Source: B73-G16 sp964611295 (GTDB lineage Bacteria; Desulfobacterota; B13-G15). Taken from it: DNA of 64,000 bases. The stretch is taken from the NCBI GenBank assembly GCA_964611295.1, contig CAZSWV010000001.1:149092-213091 (forward strand). Direction: 5' to 3'. Made by a program: the position numbers and the translations under genes. Each line of letters begins with the position of its first letter. The first letter of the stretch is position 1. Of the stretch, positions 7,828-16,032 are shown piece after piece. Under the pieces are notes generated by a model. That model was not told where the DNA came from. It saw only the letters and a list, made by a program, of their open reading frames with translations, and made no database searches.

Positions 7828-8737
7828 AGGTCCTTGGGCGTTTGGGGCTATAATTTACCAAAAAGATACCCATACAAACCAAGCCTAAGGCTAAAAGCAA
7901 GTTGGGACCCCATTCTTCTTTAAGGAGGAGGCCGCTGAACAAAACCCCAAAGAGCGGAGTGAGGAAGGTAAAAGCAGAAAGATCGCTTACAGGGTAGATA
8001 TGTATTAGTTTGAACCACACATAATAGCTGATGAAAGCCACCACCACTGACTGAAAGGCCAAAGCCAAAAGGACCAAAGGGGTCAAACTGAATACCCTTT
8101 GGGGTTCAAGGACAAGGCTCAAGGATAGAAGCACAGGGAGAGAGAAGGTCAGTTGATAACAGAAGGTCTGAATGGGGTGGGCCTGGTGGGCGAGGAACCT
8201 TTTGATGTAGATAGTAGTGGCTGCCCAAAAAAGGGCGGCAAGTACTTCAAGTAGGTCTCCCAAAAGGCTCCCTTCAACGGCAGTGTGTTCCCAAAAGAGG
8301 ACCACTACCCCAAAGAAGGCCAAAAGGAGTCCCATGACCTTCAAGAGGGTGAGCTTTTCGCCTTTGAGCAGGAAATGTGCCCCTAGGGCGACAAAGAAGG
8401 GGCTGAGGTAAACGAATATAACAGCCCTTGAGGCTTCTGTCCAAAGGGTTCCTAAGTAGAGACAGGCGAACTCAAGGCCGAACAATAACCCAATGGCCAT
8501 GCCATGCAGTAGCCTTATGTCCCAGTGGAAAGGACTTATGCCCTTCTTTTTGCAATAAGCCAAACCGCATAAGGCGGCTATCCCAGACCGAAGGGCGGAA
8601 GTCCAGACGGGGGCAAGGCCTTGGTTAGAGATCTTTATGGCACTGTAGTTTAACCCCCAAAGCATGGTAAGACACACAAGTGCTGCAAAGGCATAGAGGT
8701 CAAGGTGCTTCCGCAAAGTGGATGGATCGGAGGTCAT
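7817..8737 (-). CDS. EamA/DMT-family transporter
   Basis: 306 residues forming about ten transmembrane helices as two EamA repeats (first around 15-145, second around 160-300), with the family motif TMLWGLNYSAIK in helix 1. It is an inner-membrane exporter or importer of small metabolites of unknown identity. I start it at ATG 8737, which shares ATGA with the flavodoxin stop; a longer frame to 8824 would run deep into that gene. Its position before the deaminase-like gene suggests a nucleobase or amino-compound substrate, but this is only context. Confidence 0.88.
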   Translation of the reverse strand: MTSDPSTLRKHLDLYAFAALVCLTMLWGLNYSAIKISNQGLAPVWTSALRSGIAALCGLAYCKKKGISPFHWDIRLLHGMAIGLLFGLEFACLYLGTLWTEASRAVIFVYLSPFFVALGAHFLLKGEKLTLLKVMGLLLAFFGVVVLFWEHTAVEGSLLGDLLEVLAALFWAATTIYIKRFLAHQAHPIQTFCYQLTFSLPVLLSLSLVLEPQRVFSLTPLVLLALAFQSVVVAFISYYVWFKLIHIYPVSDLSAFTFLTPLFGVLFSGLLLKEEWGPNLLLALGLVCMGIFLVNYSPKRPRTCGG

Positions 8738-9213
8738 GAGAAGAGTTTCTTCACCAATTGGGCGACCCTCTTGCCAAGCTTCTGTGCGTTTTGTAAGGTC
8801 TTTTCGTCTGGTTTCCCTGTACATGCTACCCCATAGTGTCCTGTGGCATCCATAGGGTCTCCTACTACCACCATTCCGTAGATCAAGAGGGCCTGTATTA
8901 TGGACATGATAGTCGTTTCCTTACCGCCTGAAGGATCCGCAGAGGTGGCAAAGGCCGCCCCTACTTTGTTCTCCATTTTCCTCCGAAGGTGGACAAACCT
9001 ATCAAAAACCGCCTTCAATTCAGCTGCCATGGTGCCAAAATATACGGGCGACCCGGCTATTATCCCCTGGCATTCCAAAAAGTCCCCCTCGGTGACCTCT
9101 TGGGCGTTCCTGAGGACTGCTTCCACCCCCTCTTCCCTAACCCCTTGAGCTATAGCCTCAGCTAAGGCCTTGGTGTTACCGCCACGCGAGTGGTAAAGGA
9201 CCAGGACCTTCAT
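8734..9213 (-). CDS. Flavodoxin-fold FMN protein (WrbA-like)
   Basis: 159 residues. HSRGGNTKALAEAIA is the FMN phosphate loop and GSPVYFGTMAAELKAVFDR is typical of WrbA/flavodoxin-family NAD(P)H:quinone reductases; a second flavin-contact loop follows at about 90-100 (FATSADPSGGKE). It is a cytoplasmic redox enzyme, either a two-electron quinone reductase or an electron carrier. A strong AAAGGAGG site precedes ATG 9213. It is first of a run with EamA, the deaminase-like gene and a glycosyltransferase. Confidence 0.85.
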   Translation of the reverse strand: MKVLVLYHSRGGNTKALAEAIAQGVREEGVEAVLRNAQEVTEGDFLECQGIIAGSPVYFGTMAAELKAVFDRFVHLRRKMENKVGAAFATSADPSGGKETTIMSIIQALLIYGMVVVGDPMDATGHYGVACTGKPDEKTLQNAQKLGKRVAQLVKKLFS

Positions 9214-9276
9214 TTTTCCCCTCCTTTAGGACGTTTTATTGATGAATATTGCAACGTGACCAGCCCCTCAGTCAAC

Positions 9277-9732
9277 TTATCGCCTGTGGCGCTCCCGCAG
9301 TTGTTCCCAATATTGCCTGAAGAACTTTTCCTGCAGGAGTAGATAATGGGCTTGTTTATCAGGAGGCAGCATTCGCTTTATTTCCTCCCATTCCTTCCAC
9401 CTCAACCTTTCCATCTCCTTCATGGTTTCCTCTATCCTGTGGATCTGCGAAAGAAGGGCCTCTTCAGATACCTTCTGTAAAAGCATCGCTTCTAACTCCT
9501 CAAGCGCACGCCGATGCTCAAAGAAGGCCCTTTGGCGTTCTTTGGCTATACGCTCCAAAAGTTCGAAAAACCTTGAGGCTTCAGGACCTGAAAGTCCTAA
9601 ATCCCTACGCAGACAGTGCATCCTAAAGGTTTCGAAGTCCTCTAACTGCTTTTTCCACTTAGGGGATTGAGCCCAACTTACGGAGCTCAACATGACCGAT
9701 AAGACCAAGACTACTGACCACAAGGCCCTCAT
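9277..9732 (-). CDS. Periplasmic Spy/CnrX-like helical protein
   Basis: 151 residues with a clear signal peptide ending at SVSWAQ (about residue 22) and an almost wholly helical, charged mature part. DLGLSGPEASRFFELLERI resembles the LTxxQ-containing helix of the Spy/CpxP/ZraP/CnrX group, periplasmic chaperones or metal sensors. MHCLRR and FEHRR offer His/Cys/Met side chains that could bind metal. It lies 11 bp after the anti-sigma gene, the position of CnrX in the cnrYXH system, so a sensor or damping role in the sigma circuit is inferred. Family assignment is tentative. Confidence 0.6.
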   Translation of the reverse strand: MRALWSVVLVLSVMLSSVSWAQSPKWKKQLEDFETFRMHCLRRDLGLSGPEASRFFELLERIAKERQRAFFEHRRALEELEAMLLQKVSEEALLSQIHRIEETMKEMERLRWKEWEEIKRMLPPDKQAHYLLLQEKFFRQYWEQLRERHRR

Positions 9733-9743
9733 TTTCCCCTCCT

Positions 9744-10169
9744 TCAGAAACTGCCTTCCTCTTCAAGGTAAAGGGGAAGCATAGCGTATGCCTTCTCCGC
9801 ATAGCTTAAGATGACCGAATCCATCACTTCTGCGACTTCTCCCTCTTCGGTCAGCAGACCTTTGCGGTCTTCTAGCAAGGACCCCTTGAAGAGCAACAAG
9901 GCGGCTATTCCACCTGCTGTGGCCAAAGAAAACACAAGCCTCCTTGACAAAGGCCTTTTGGCCTTATATGCACCTAGGACCTCCTCTAGGTCAAAAGGAG
10001 GCTTTTCACGCAGCCCAACTATGAGCCGTTTTAGCCTTTTGAGTTCCTTCCACTCAGATCGGCAGTCACTACACCGCATGCAGTGAAGCCCTAAAAAAAG
10101 CCTTTCTCTCAAGAGGGCTTCGCCTCCTAAAGCCTCTATCATGACGTACTTTGCTTCCTCACACTTCAT
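9744..10169 (-). CDS. Zinc-finger anti-sigma factor, membrane-bound
   Basis: 141 residues. The N-terminal half carries HCMRCSDC, the Hx3Cx2C motif of zinc-containing anti-sigma (ZAS) domains that hold ECF sigma factors. One transmembrane helix sits at about 80-97 (LATAGGIAALLLF), with a short periplasmic tail of about 45 residues that could receive the signal. It overlaps the end of the sigma gene by 11 nt, the usual arrangement for cognate pairs. Confidence 0.82.
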   Translation of the reverse strand: MKCEEAKYVMIEALGGEALLRERLFLGLHCMRCSDCRSEWKELKRLKRLIVGLREKPPFDLEEVLGAYKAKRPLSRRLVFSLATAGGIAALLLFKGSLLEDRKGLLTEEGEVAEVMDSVILSYAEKAYAMLPLYLEEEGSF

Positions 10170-10647
10170 CTGATTTAAGCACCTCCTTCAACCTGTTTAC
10201 GGCGTTATGGAAATGGGCCTTTACAGCTCCCTCGGTTAAGCCCATCAAGGCGGCAATTTCCGAATACTTAAGTTCACCGTAGATCTTGAGCAAAAGCACC
10301 CTTTTTTGTCTTTCAGGAAGCTGGTCTATCGCTTTGAGGAGCTTTTGACGCTCTTCTTTCTGGCTTAACAGATCAAAAGGGGTCTGTGTTGCCTCCTGGA
10401 TCTCAAGTTCTACCTGAAGGTCCTTTTTCCGTCTAAGGTAGTCCATGGCCACATTTATCGCTATGCGGAATATCCAAGTCTTGAACTGGGAACGGCCTTC
10501 AAATCCATTTCTCGACTCCCAAGCTTTTAAAACAGCAGTTTGCATAACTTCTTTTGCCTCTTCACGGTCGTTAAGGGTATGGAGGAGAAAATTGAAAAGA
10601 GCCCCCTCACATCCCTTAAGGTTTCTGAGAAATTCCTTTTCGTCCAT
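10159..10647 (-). CDS. ECF-subfamily RNA polymerase sigma factor
   Basis: 162 residues with sigma region 2 (FKTWIFRIAINVAMDYLRR, the -10 recognition helix) at about 55-80 and region 4 with a helix-turn-helix (YSEIAALMGLTEGAVKAHF) at about 125-150. Such factors are held inactive by membrane anti-sigma factors like the next gene and released by envelope or metal stress. A possible autoregulatory ECF promoter lies just upstream (10661-10684). Targets other than its own operon are unknown; a related motif sits at 42-64. Confidence 0.92.
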   Translation of the reverse strand: MDEKEFLRNLKGCEGALFNFLLHTLNDREEAKEVMQTAVLKAWESRNGFEGRSQFKTWIFRIAINVAMDYLRRKKDLQVELEIQEATQTPFDLLSQKEERQKLLKAIDQLPERQKRVLLLKIYGELKYSEIAALMGLTEGAVKAHFHNAVNRLKEVLKSDEV

Positions 10648-10660
10648 CCCTTGGACTTTA

Positions 10661-10684
10661 GACGGCCGAAGGCCTAAGGAGGTT
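10661..10684 (-). promoter_or_regulatory. Candidate autoregulated ECF promoter (copy 2)
   Basis: Minus strand: AAACC begins the 15-mer AACCTCCTTAGGCCT, and CGTC follows 17 nt after AAC, resembling AAC/CGT-type ECF promoters. It lies 14 nt before the sigma gene ATG and overlaps the last codon of ybeY. TAAAGT, the local sigma-70 -10, also overlaps the CGTC, so dual use is possible. Confidence 0.35.
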
Positions 10685-11100
10685 TAAAGTATCACCTTCA
10701 AAAGCTCTTTTTCCTTCTTCCTCATTTTGGTCGCTTCTTTCCCCCCTTTTTCATGGTCATAACCAAGGAGGTGCAAAACCCCGTGTATCAAAAGCAGGGC
10801 CAAGTGCTCCTCCAAACTTACCCCCCTTTCTTCGGCTTCTCGCTGGGCAGTTTGGACGGATATGACTATGTCACCCAAAAGCCTATTTGAAGGTCCATCC
10901 ATGGGAAAGGCAAGGACGTTTGTGGGTCTATCTCGCCCGAGGTATTGTCGGTTTAGCTCGTGGATCTCCTTGTCCCCTACAAGTAGTACCCCTAGTTCCC
11001 TACCTTTGATGCCCAAATGATTGAGGATGTTCTTTGCCCACTTTTCCACCTTTGTCTTTAACCTAAGTCCTTTTACCTTACAAATGACGATTACTGCCAT
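10684..11100 (-). CDS. ybeY: Endoribonuclease YbeY
   Basis: 138 residues. The zinc site HGVLHLLGYDH (Hx3Hx5H) identifies the UPF0054/YbeY family, which takes part in 16S rRNA 3'-end maturation and 70S ribosome quality control. NRQYLGRDRPTNVLAFP is the other family signature. I start at ATG 11100, preceded by AAAAGGAG, which overlaps phoH by 23 bp; an ATG at 11127 would add nine residues. phoH-ybeY adjacency is very common in bacteria. Confidence 0.93.
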   Translation of the reverse strand: MAVIVICKVKGLRLKTKVEKWAKNILNHLGIKGRELGVLLVGDKEIHELNRQYLGRDRPTNVLAFPMDGPSNRLLGDIVISVQTAQREAEERGVSLEEHLALLLIHGVLHLLGYDHEKGGKEATKMRKKEKELLKVIL

Positions 11101-12061
11101 TTTGGGTCTTTCGCTCCTTTTCGGCACGTTCGTATGCTTTTACGATTTCCTGAACAATGGGATGTCTCACCACATCCTTTTCGGTGAAATAAACGAACTC
11201 GATCCCTTCTATTCCCTTGAGGATATGTTGGATTTCTACCAAACCAGAAGGCGTTCCCTCCGGTAGGTCGATCTGGGTTATATCCCCTGTGATCACCATC
11301 TTTGAACCAAAGCCCATTCTGGTCAGGAACATCTTCATCTGTTCGGGTTTTGTGTTTTGGGCTTCGTCCAAGATTATGAAGGCATCGGAAAGGGTGCGCC
11401 CTCTCATAAAGGCAAGGGGAGCAACTTCGACAATCCCCCTTTCTATTAACCGTGAGGCCTGTTCCAGGTCGAGCATATCGTACAAGGCATCGTATAGGGG
11501 TCTTAGGTAAGGATTGACCTTTTCCTGGATATCTCCGGGCAAGAATCCGAGTTTCTCCCCCGCTTCGACAGCAGGCCTAGTCAATATGATCCTGCTCACC
11601 TCCTTTTTGGTCAGGTAATCCAAAGCCATGGCCATGGCTAAATACGTCTTTCCGGTCCCCGCTGGCCCAATGCCTATGACAATCGGGTTCTTCCTTATGG
11701 CGTTTATATAAAGCTTCTGAGTAGGTGTCTTAGGGGTTATGGTCTTTTTCCTGGCTACAAAGACCGTATCGAGGAATACGTCCTCAAGGCTAAAGGACCC
11801 ATCGCTTGAAAGGATGCGTACGGCATACTCCACATCGCTGCTCATGAGGAAATATCCCTTACACAGTAGCCCATAGAGTTGTTCCAAGGTCTTTTTTGCT
11901 AATTCGCTTTGTTCCCCTTCTATGGTTATCTCTGAACCCTTGGTATAGATCTTCACATTGAGATGGCGTTCTATAGCCTTTAGGTGCTCGTTACGCGGTC
12001 CAAAGAGCATCCTTACCTTATCACCTTCAGGAAAGACTATGGTCTTCCTTTCGACCTTCAT
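11078..12061 (-). CDS. phoH: PhoH-family ATPase
   Basis: 327 residues. A KH-like RNA-binding region at about 15-75 precedes a RecA/SF1-like ATPase with Walker A GPAGTGKTYLAMA and Walker B AFIILDEAQN, then the LTRMGFGSKMVITGD motif. PhoH proteins are thought to act in RNA processing with YbeY, which follows in an overlapping frame. The start, preceded by GGAGGTGA, lies inside the 3' end of the sir2 gene (35-bp overlap), so expression is probably coupled. Confidence 0.93.
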   Translation of the reverse strand: MKVERKTIVFPEGDKVRMLFGPRNEHLKAIERHLNVKIYTKGSEITIEGEQSELAKKTLEQLYGLLCKGYFLMSSDVEYAVRILSSDGSFSLEDVFLDTVFVARKKTITPKTPTQKLYINAIRKNPIVIGIGPAGTGKTYLAMAMALDYLTKKEVSRIILTRPAVEAGEKLGFLPGDIQEKVNPYLRPLYDALYDMLDLEQASRLIERGIVEVAPLAFMRGRTLSDAFIILDEAQNTKPEQMKMFLTRMGFGSKMVITGDITQIDLPEGTPSGLVEIQHILKGIEGIEFVYFTEKDVVRHPIVQEIVKAYERAEKERKTQNGSNRHL

Positions 12062-12803
12062 CTTTCAGCTTCTTCACCTCCTCAAGGACTTTGGGCAGGA
12101 TTTCGCCTGCCTTTCCTTGTAAAAGATAATCCGAAACAACCCCTGTCAGCACCGTGGGTTCCTTGTTCACCTCTATTACCTTGGCCCCTCTTCCCTTGGC
12201 TATCCTCGGTAGATCAGCTGCTGGATAGACGACCGCTGAGGTACCTATGACGAGCATGAGGTCACACCGCTTTGCCTCCTCAAGCGCCCGCCTCTGGGCT
12301 TCAAGGGGAATGGGTTCTCCAAAGAAAACGACATCGGGCTTAAGTACCGCTTTACAATGGGGACACCGAGGAGGTGGACCTTCTAAATCGGCCTCCGAGG
12401 TGGCCCTCTTAAAACCACAGTTCAAACAAAGGAGCCAATCGTGGTTTCCATGATATTCTATGACCACACGACTTCCGGCCCTTTGATGGAGCCCATCCAC
12501 GTTTTGGGTGACCACGGCCTTCAAGATCCCCATGGATTCGAGTTCCGCCAAGGCATAGTGAGCAGGATTGGGTTTGGCCCTCGAAGTGAGGGGTATCACC
12601 TCCCTTAGCATTTCCCAGACCTTTTCAGGGTTTCGATGGAAGGCCTCGATGTGTGCGTATTCCATGGGATCGAAACGCGACCAAAGCCCCCCTTCGCTCC
12701 TAAAATCGGGAATACCGCTTTCAACTGAGATCCCTGCGCCTGTTAAAGCAATGGCCCATCTGGAAGTCAAGAGGTCCTTAGCTGCCCTCTGAATTAAATC
12801 CAT
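12027..12803 (-). CDS. Sir2-family NAD-dependent protein deacylase
   Basis: 258 residues with GAGISVESGIPDFRS (NAD site), TQNVDGLHQRAG, catalytic His in EYHGN, and a four-cysteine zinc module (CLNC ... CPHC). It removes acyl groups from lysines using NAD, giving nicotinamide and O-acyl-ADP-ribose. Residues of the small cofactor pocket cannot be assigned well enough to separate deacetylase from desuccinylase. ATG 12803 or TTG 12809 can start; AGGAGGT lies just upstream of both. It heads the run sir2-phoH-ybeY. Confidence 0.93.
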   Translation of the reverse strand: MDLIQRAAKDLLTSRWAIALTGAGISVESGIPDFRSEGGLWSRFDPMEYAHIEAFHRNPEKVWEMLREVIPLTSRAKPNPAHYALAELESMGILKAVVTQNVDGLHQRAGSRVVIEYHGNHDWLLCLNCGFKRATSEADLEGPPPRCPHCKAVLKPDVVFFGEPIPLEAQRRALEEAKRCDLMLVIGTSAVVYPAADLPRIAKGRGAKVIEVNKEPTVLTGVVSDYLLQGKAGEILPKVLEEVKKLKDEGRKEDHSLS

Positions 12804-12888
12804 CTTCAAGGTCTACCTCCTAACTTCGTCTTTCTTGGCGAAAATTATAACCTCACATGGCCAAAAGGCGAACGCCTTCTCCTTAGCC

Positions 12889-12916
12889 TTGAAATTTTCT
12901 TCGAAAGTGCTAAAGT
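12889..12916 (+). promoter_or_regulatory. Promoter of the FIST/HD-GYP operon
   Basis: TTGAAA (12889-12894), a 16-bp spacer and TAAAGT (12911-12916). Transcription should start near 12923, after the first in-frame ATG (12917). This is why ATG 12944 is preferred as the FIST start. Confidence 0.55.
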
Positions 12917-12943
12917 ATGAGTTCCCTTGGGGCTAAGGGAAAT

Positions 12944-14098
12944 ATGTCTTTAAGAGTTAAAGGTGTCTTTTCCACCAACCCCTCCTCTCAGGGAGCAATC
13001 GAAGAAGCCCTTGAAGCGTTGTCCTTAGAAGTGAGGTCTCCAGTTTTGCTTTTCCTTTTTACCACTGATGGCTACGACCAAGAGGTCATTTGGAGGGCTG
13101 TAAAGGGAAAATACCCTCAGACCAAGTTTGTAGGGATGTGCGGATGCGGTGTGATCTATGAAAGGGAGGTCTGGGAACAAGCTATTGTCCTTTGTGCCAT
13201 TGAAGGCGAAGGGGTGGAGGTGAGTACGGCTTTAGAAGGTCCTATAAATGAGGACCCGAGGGCTACAGGTTCAAGGTGTGCTAAGAAGCTGCTTTCGACG
13301 GGTTTCAAAGAAGGCGTGGTTTTTGTTTTCCCTGATGGGTTTTCTTCCAATGTGGCGGAGGTTGTAAGGGAGATCTACATATCGATGGGACCGCCCTTTA
13401 GCTATGTAGGTGGCTGTGCAGGGGATAACTTGAAGTTGTTCAGGACGTATCAGTTCACAGAAGAAGGGGTTCGGAGCGATGGAATAGCTACTGCCTTATT
13501 AAAAGGGGTAAAGGTTGGTTCCGCCATCGCCCATGGGTGGAGTCCAAAGGGCACCTTTTACGTCATCACCCGTGCAGAGGGCAAAAGGGTCTTTGAGATC
13601 GACGGGGAGACGGCCTTTGAAGCTTATGCTAGATCCCTTGGGGGAGTAGTGGAAAAAGGGCGTTTTGCCGAGTATGGATTAAGGTACCCCCTTGGGATTA
13701 TAGGGCCTTCTGGGTACTTCCTTATAAGGGATCCATGGATGGTGAACCCCGATGGGTCCATAGACTTTGTCACAGAGGTGCCCCCCAGGGCCGTCGCCTT
13801 TACCATGGAGTGTAAAACTGAAGCCTTAATAGAGACCGCTCGCACTGTAGCCAAAGAAGCTGTAAAGAAGGTAAGGGTTCCAAAAGTTTTGTTGGTGTTC
13901 GATTGTGTTTCAAGGTACAAACTCCTTGGAGATAGGTTTTTAGAAGAACTTCAGGCAGTAAAAGAAACAGTAGGTGAGGGAATACCCCTTCTCGGTGCCC
14001 TCACCTTTGGAGAAATAGGATGTATCGATGGTGTACCGCTTTTACACAATAAAACTATACTAGTAGTTGCCATCGGTGAGGAAGGGACAAAGGGATGA
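12944..14098 (+). CDS. FIST-domain sensor protein
   Basis: About 384 residues made of FIST_N (about 20-215) and FIST_C (about 225-365), recognisable by VGGCAGDN, the IGPSGYFLIRDP stretch and GIPLLGALTFGEIG. FIST domains are proposed to bind small ligands such as amino acids and to feed signalling proteins. Here a stand-alone FIST protein shares ATGA with an HD-GYP phosphodiesterase, so it may gate c-di-GMP breakdown. There is no transmembrane segment, hence cytoplasmic. ATG 12944 is preceded by AAGGG and by a promoter that would exclude ATG 12917. Confidence 0.85.
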   Translation: MSLRVKGVFSTNPSSQGAIEEALEALSLEVRSPVLLFLFTTDGYDQEVIWRAVKGKYPQTKFVGMCGCGVIYEREVWEQAIVLCAIEGEGVEVSTALEGPINEDPRATGSRCAKKLLSTGFKEGVVFVFPDGFSSNVAEVVREIYISMGPPFSYVGGCAGDNLKLFRTYQFTEEGVRSDGIATALLKGVKVGSAIAHGWSPKGTFYVITRAEGKRVFEIDGETAFEAYARSLGGVVEKGRFAEYGLRYPLGIIGPSGYFLIRDPWMVNPDGSIDFVTEVPPRAVAFTMECKTEALIETARTVAKEAVKKVRVPKVLLVFDCVSRYKLLGDRFLEELQAVKETVGEGIPLLGALTFGEIGCIDGVPLLHNKTILVVAIGEEGTKG

Positions 14099-15084
14099 CC
14101 GTTCTCCATGATGCAAACCGCCAACTGTGGGAGCTTTCTGCCTTGTATGAAATAGCAACCCTTGGTGAGAAAGACGATCCGTGGCATTTGGTAGAAGAGG
14201 TTCAAGAAAAGGCCCTGAGGCTTCTTGGCGTTACCCAGTTCGCCTTGGCTTTGGAGTCCGAAGGGGAAAGGTTAGTTGTTTCCTGGGGAGGAATCGCTGT
14301 AGGTTCAGTGAGCGATTTTGAAAAACTTGGTGAAAATTACTTTTGTTTCGAATTTACGAGGAACGGTATAAAGGGTTTTTTGGTCCTCGGCAAGGGAAGA
14401 CCCCTGAGTATGAGTGAGAGGCGCCTGTTTACTGTTTTTGCCCGACATTTGGAAATGGGTTTACAGGGAGCTTTGAATTTCCTTTATGCCTTAAGGTATC
14501 AAGAAGGCCTTAAACGCGCCTTTTTGGGTATAGCCGAGGCCTTGGTGAAAGTGGTGGAGCAACGCGACCCTTACACCAGTGGGCACTCTGTGGGTGTTGC
14601 GAAGATATCAGAGGCCATAGGGAAGAAAATGGGGTTTTCAGAAGAAGAGGTCATGGGGATATATGTGGCAGGGATACTGCATGATGTAGGTAAGGTTTCA
14701 GTCCCCATAGAGATACTGGTCAAGCCCGGTGCCTTAAACGAATTGGAGATGGGTTTCATCCGCATGCACCCACAAGCTGGATATGAAATCCTAAAGGGAA
14801 TAGCTTTCCCATGGCCAGTGGCGGAAGTGGCCCTCCAACATCACGAACGCCTTGATGGTTCAGGGTATCCTAGAGGGTTGAAGGGAGAGGAGATCTGTAA
14901 GGAGGCCCGTATAATAGCTATTGCCGACGTAGTAGATGCTATGACCCACGCAAGACCCTATAGGCCACCTTTGGGCATAGAAAAGGCCCTGGAGGAGATC
15001 ATAGAGGGGAAGGGCCGGAGGTATGACCCTGAGGTAGTAGAGGCCTTCATGGAGTGTGTTACTGAGGGACTTTCCTGGCTTTGA
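14095..15084 (+). CDS. GAF-like/HD-GYP cyclic-di-GMP phosphodiesterase
   Basis: 329 residues. The N-terminal part (about 5-135) looks like a divergent GAF sensor; the C-terminal HD-GYP domain has GHSVGVAKI, the HD pair in GILHDVGKV, RMHPQAGYEIL, HHERLDGSGYP and a final IADVVDAMT. All metal-ligand positions look intact, so it should hydrolyse c-di-GMP. It overlaps the FIST gene by ATGA, making a sensor/effector pair, and ends 6 bp from the convergent UPF0104 gene. Confidence 0.92.
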   Translation: MTVLHDANRQLWELSALYEIATLGEKDDPWHLVEEVQEKALRLLGVTQFALALESEGERLVVSWGGIAVGSVSDFEKLGENYFCFEFTRNGIKGFLVLGKGRPLSMSERRLFTVFARHLEMGLQGALNFLYALRYQEGLKRAFLGIAEALVKVVEQRDPYTSGHSVGVAKISEAIGKKMGFSEEEVMGIYVAGILHDVGKVSVPIEILVKPGALNELEMGFIRMHPQAGYEILKGIAFPWPVAEVALQHHERLDGSGYPRGLKGEEICKEARIIAIADVVDAMTHARPYRPPLGIEKALEEIIEGKGRRYDPEVVEAFMECVTEGLSWL

Positions 15085-15090
15085 AATCCA

Positions 15091-16032
15091 TCAAGGCTTA
15101 AAAGGGCGTCTTACCTTAAGGAGTACGGGATAATGGGTGAGGGAATACACCATTCCACCTAAAGCACCGGAAAAAAGGAGCATGGACAACAACAGGAGGC
15201 TACAAGCTAGTCCCTGGGTCGGGTTTACTCCGAAGGACTTAAGGAAGAACACAAGTCCCCCTTCCCTTATCCCTAACCCACTTAGGCTGATGGGCAAGGT
15301 ACTCAATAAGTCCACTATTGGGACCACAAAGAAATAGAGCAAAAGGTCTGCTTTTATCTTCACCGACTGGGCGATGAGAAAGACGCTTAAGATGTTTATG
15401 GTTTGAAAGGAAAAGGAAAGGAAAAGTACGAATAAAAGCCTCATAGGCTCTTGCCAATAAACCTCAAGTCGGTCAAGTTTGAGGTATTTCGCCACTTTGC
15501 TGATCAAGGGCAACCTCTTAGTTAACCAGGGGAAGATAAAGGCCATAACCCAGCTGAACAAAAAGAGGACGGCGATAGACGCCTTAAGGGGTAAAGGTAT
15601 GAGGTCCTTGAAATAGAAAAAGGCAGAAACAACTGCGAAACTGAGTAGGGCCATGCCTCCTGTATACCTTTCTGCCAATACGCTGTAAGCAGCCATCAGC
15701 CTACTTTTGTCAGTACCGGCCAAAAGGGCGGTTCTATAGACATCTCCGCCTATCGAGCCGGGCATGAAGAGGTTGAAGAACATACCGATGAAATAAAAGG
15801 CCACAAAGTCCTTAAAAGGCCGACAAAACCCCAAGGGTGAAGCAAGGAGGTTCCACTTATAGCTGGAAAGTACCTGTCCTCCCAAATATATCCCCCAAGC
15901 CAAAAGGAAAAGCCTGAAGTCCGCTTGTTTCATATAGGAGACCATCTCCTTCAGAGGCACTTTCCACAGCAAGAGGGAAAAGATGAGGACGGCTATGGCC
16001 AACTTGAGGGGTAAACGCAAAAAGGACGGCAT
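15091..16032 (-). CDS. UPF0104/YbhN-type integral membrane protein
   Basis: 313 residues, about eight transmembrane helices, with the motif NLFMPGSIGGDVYRTALLA and the SLSGLGIREGG signature of the lysylphosphatidylglycerol-synthase-TM (flippase-like) family. Such proteins often accompany lipid-linked sugar genes and may move lipids across the membrane. ATG 16032 shares TGATG with the oxidoreductase stop. It is the last gene of a six-gene minus-strand set (DedA, ArnT-like, DegT, ArnC-like, Gfo/Idh and this one). Confidence 0.85.
   Translation of the reverse strand: MPSFLRLPLKLAIAVLIFSLLLWKVPLKEMVSYMKQADFRLFLLAWGIYLGGQVLSSYKWNLLASPLGFCRPFKDFVAFYFIGMFFNLFMPGSIGGDVYRTALLAGTDKSRLMAAYSVLAERYTGGMALLSFAVVSAFFYFKDLIPLPLKASIAVLFLFSWVMAFIFPWLTKRLPLISKVAKYLKLDRLEVYWQEPMRLLFVLFLSFSFQTINILSVFLIAQSVKIKADLLLYFFVVPIVDLLSTLPISLSGLGIREGGLVFFLKSFGVNPTQGLACSLLLLSMLLFSGALGGMVYSLTHYPVLLKVRRPFKP

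Noticed and set aside
10664..10674. GGCC-GAA-GGCC hairpin as a terminator of ybeY
   Set aside because: Stem is only four pairs and no T-run follows; it lies in the sigma-gene promoter.
12917..12943. ATG 12917 as the FIST start
   Set aside because: It touches the -10 box, so it would be upstream of the expected transcription start.
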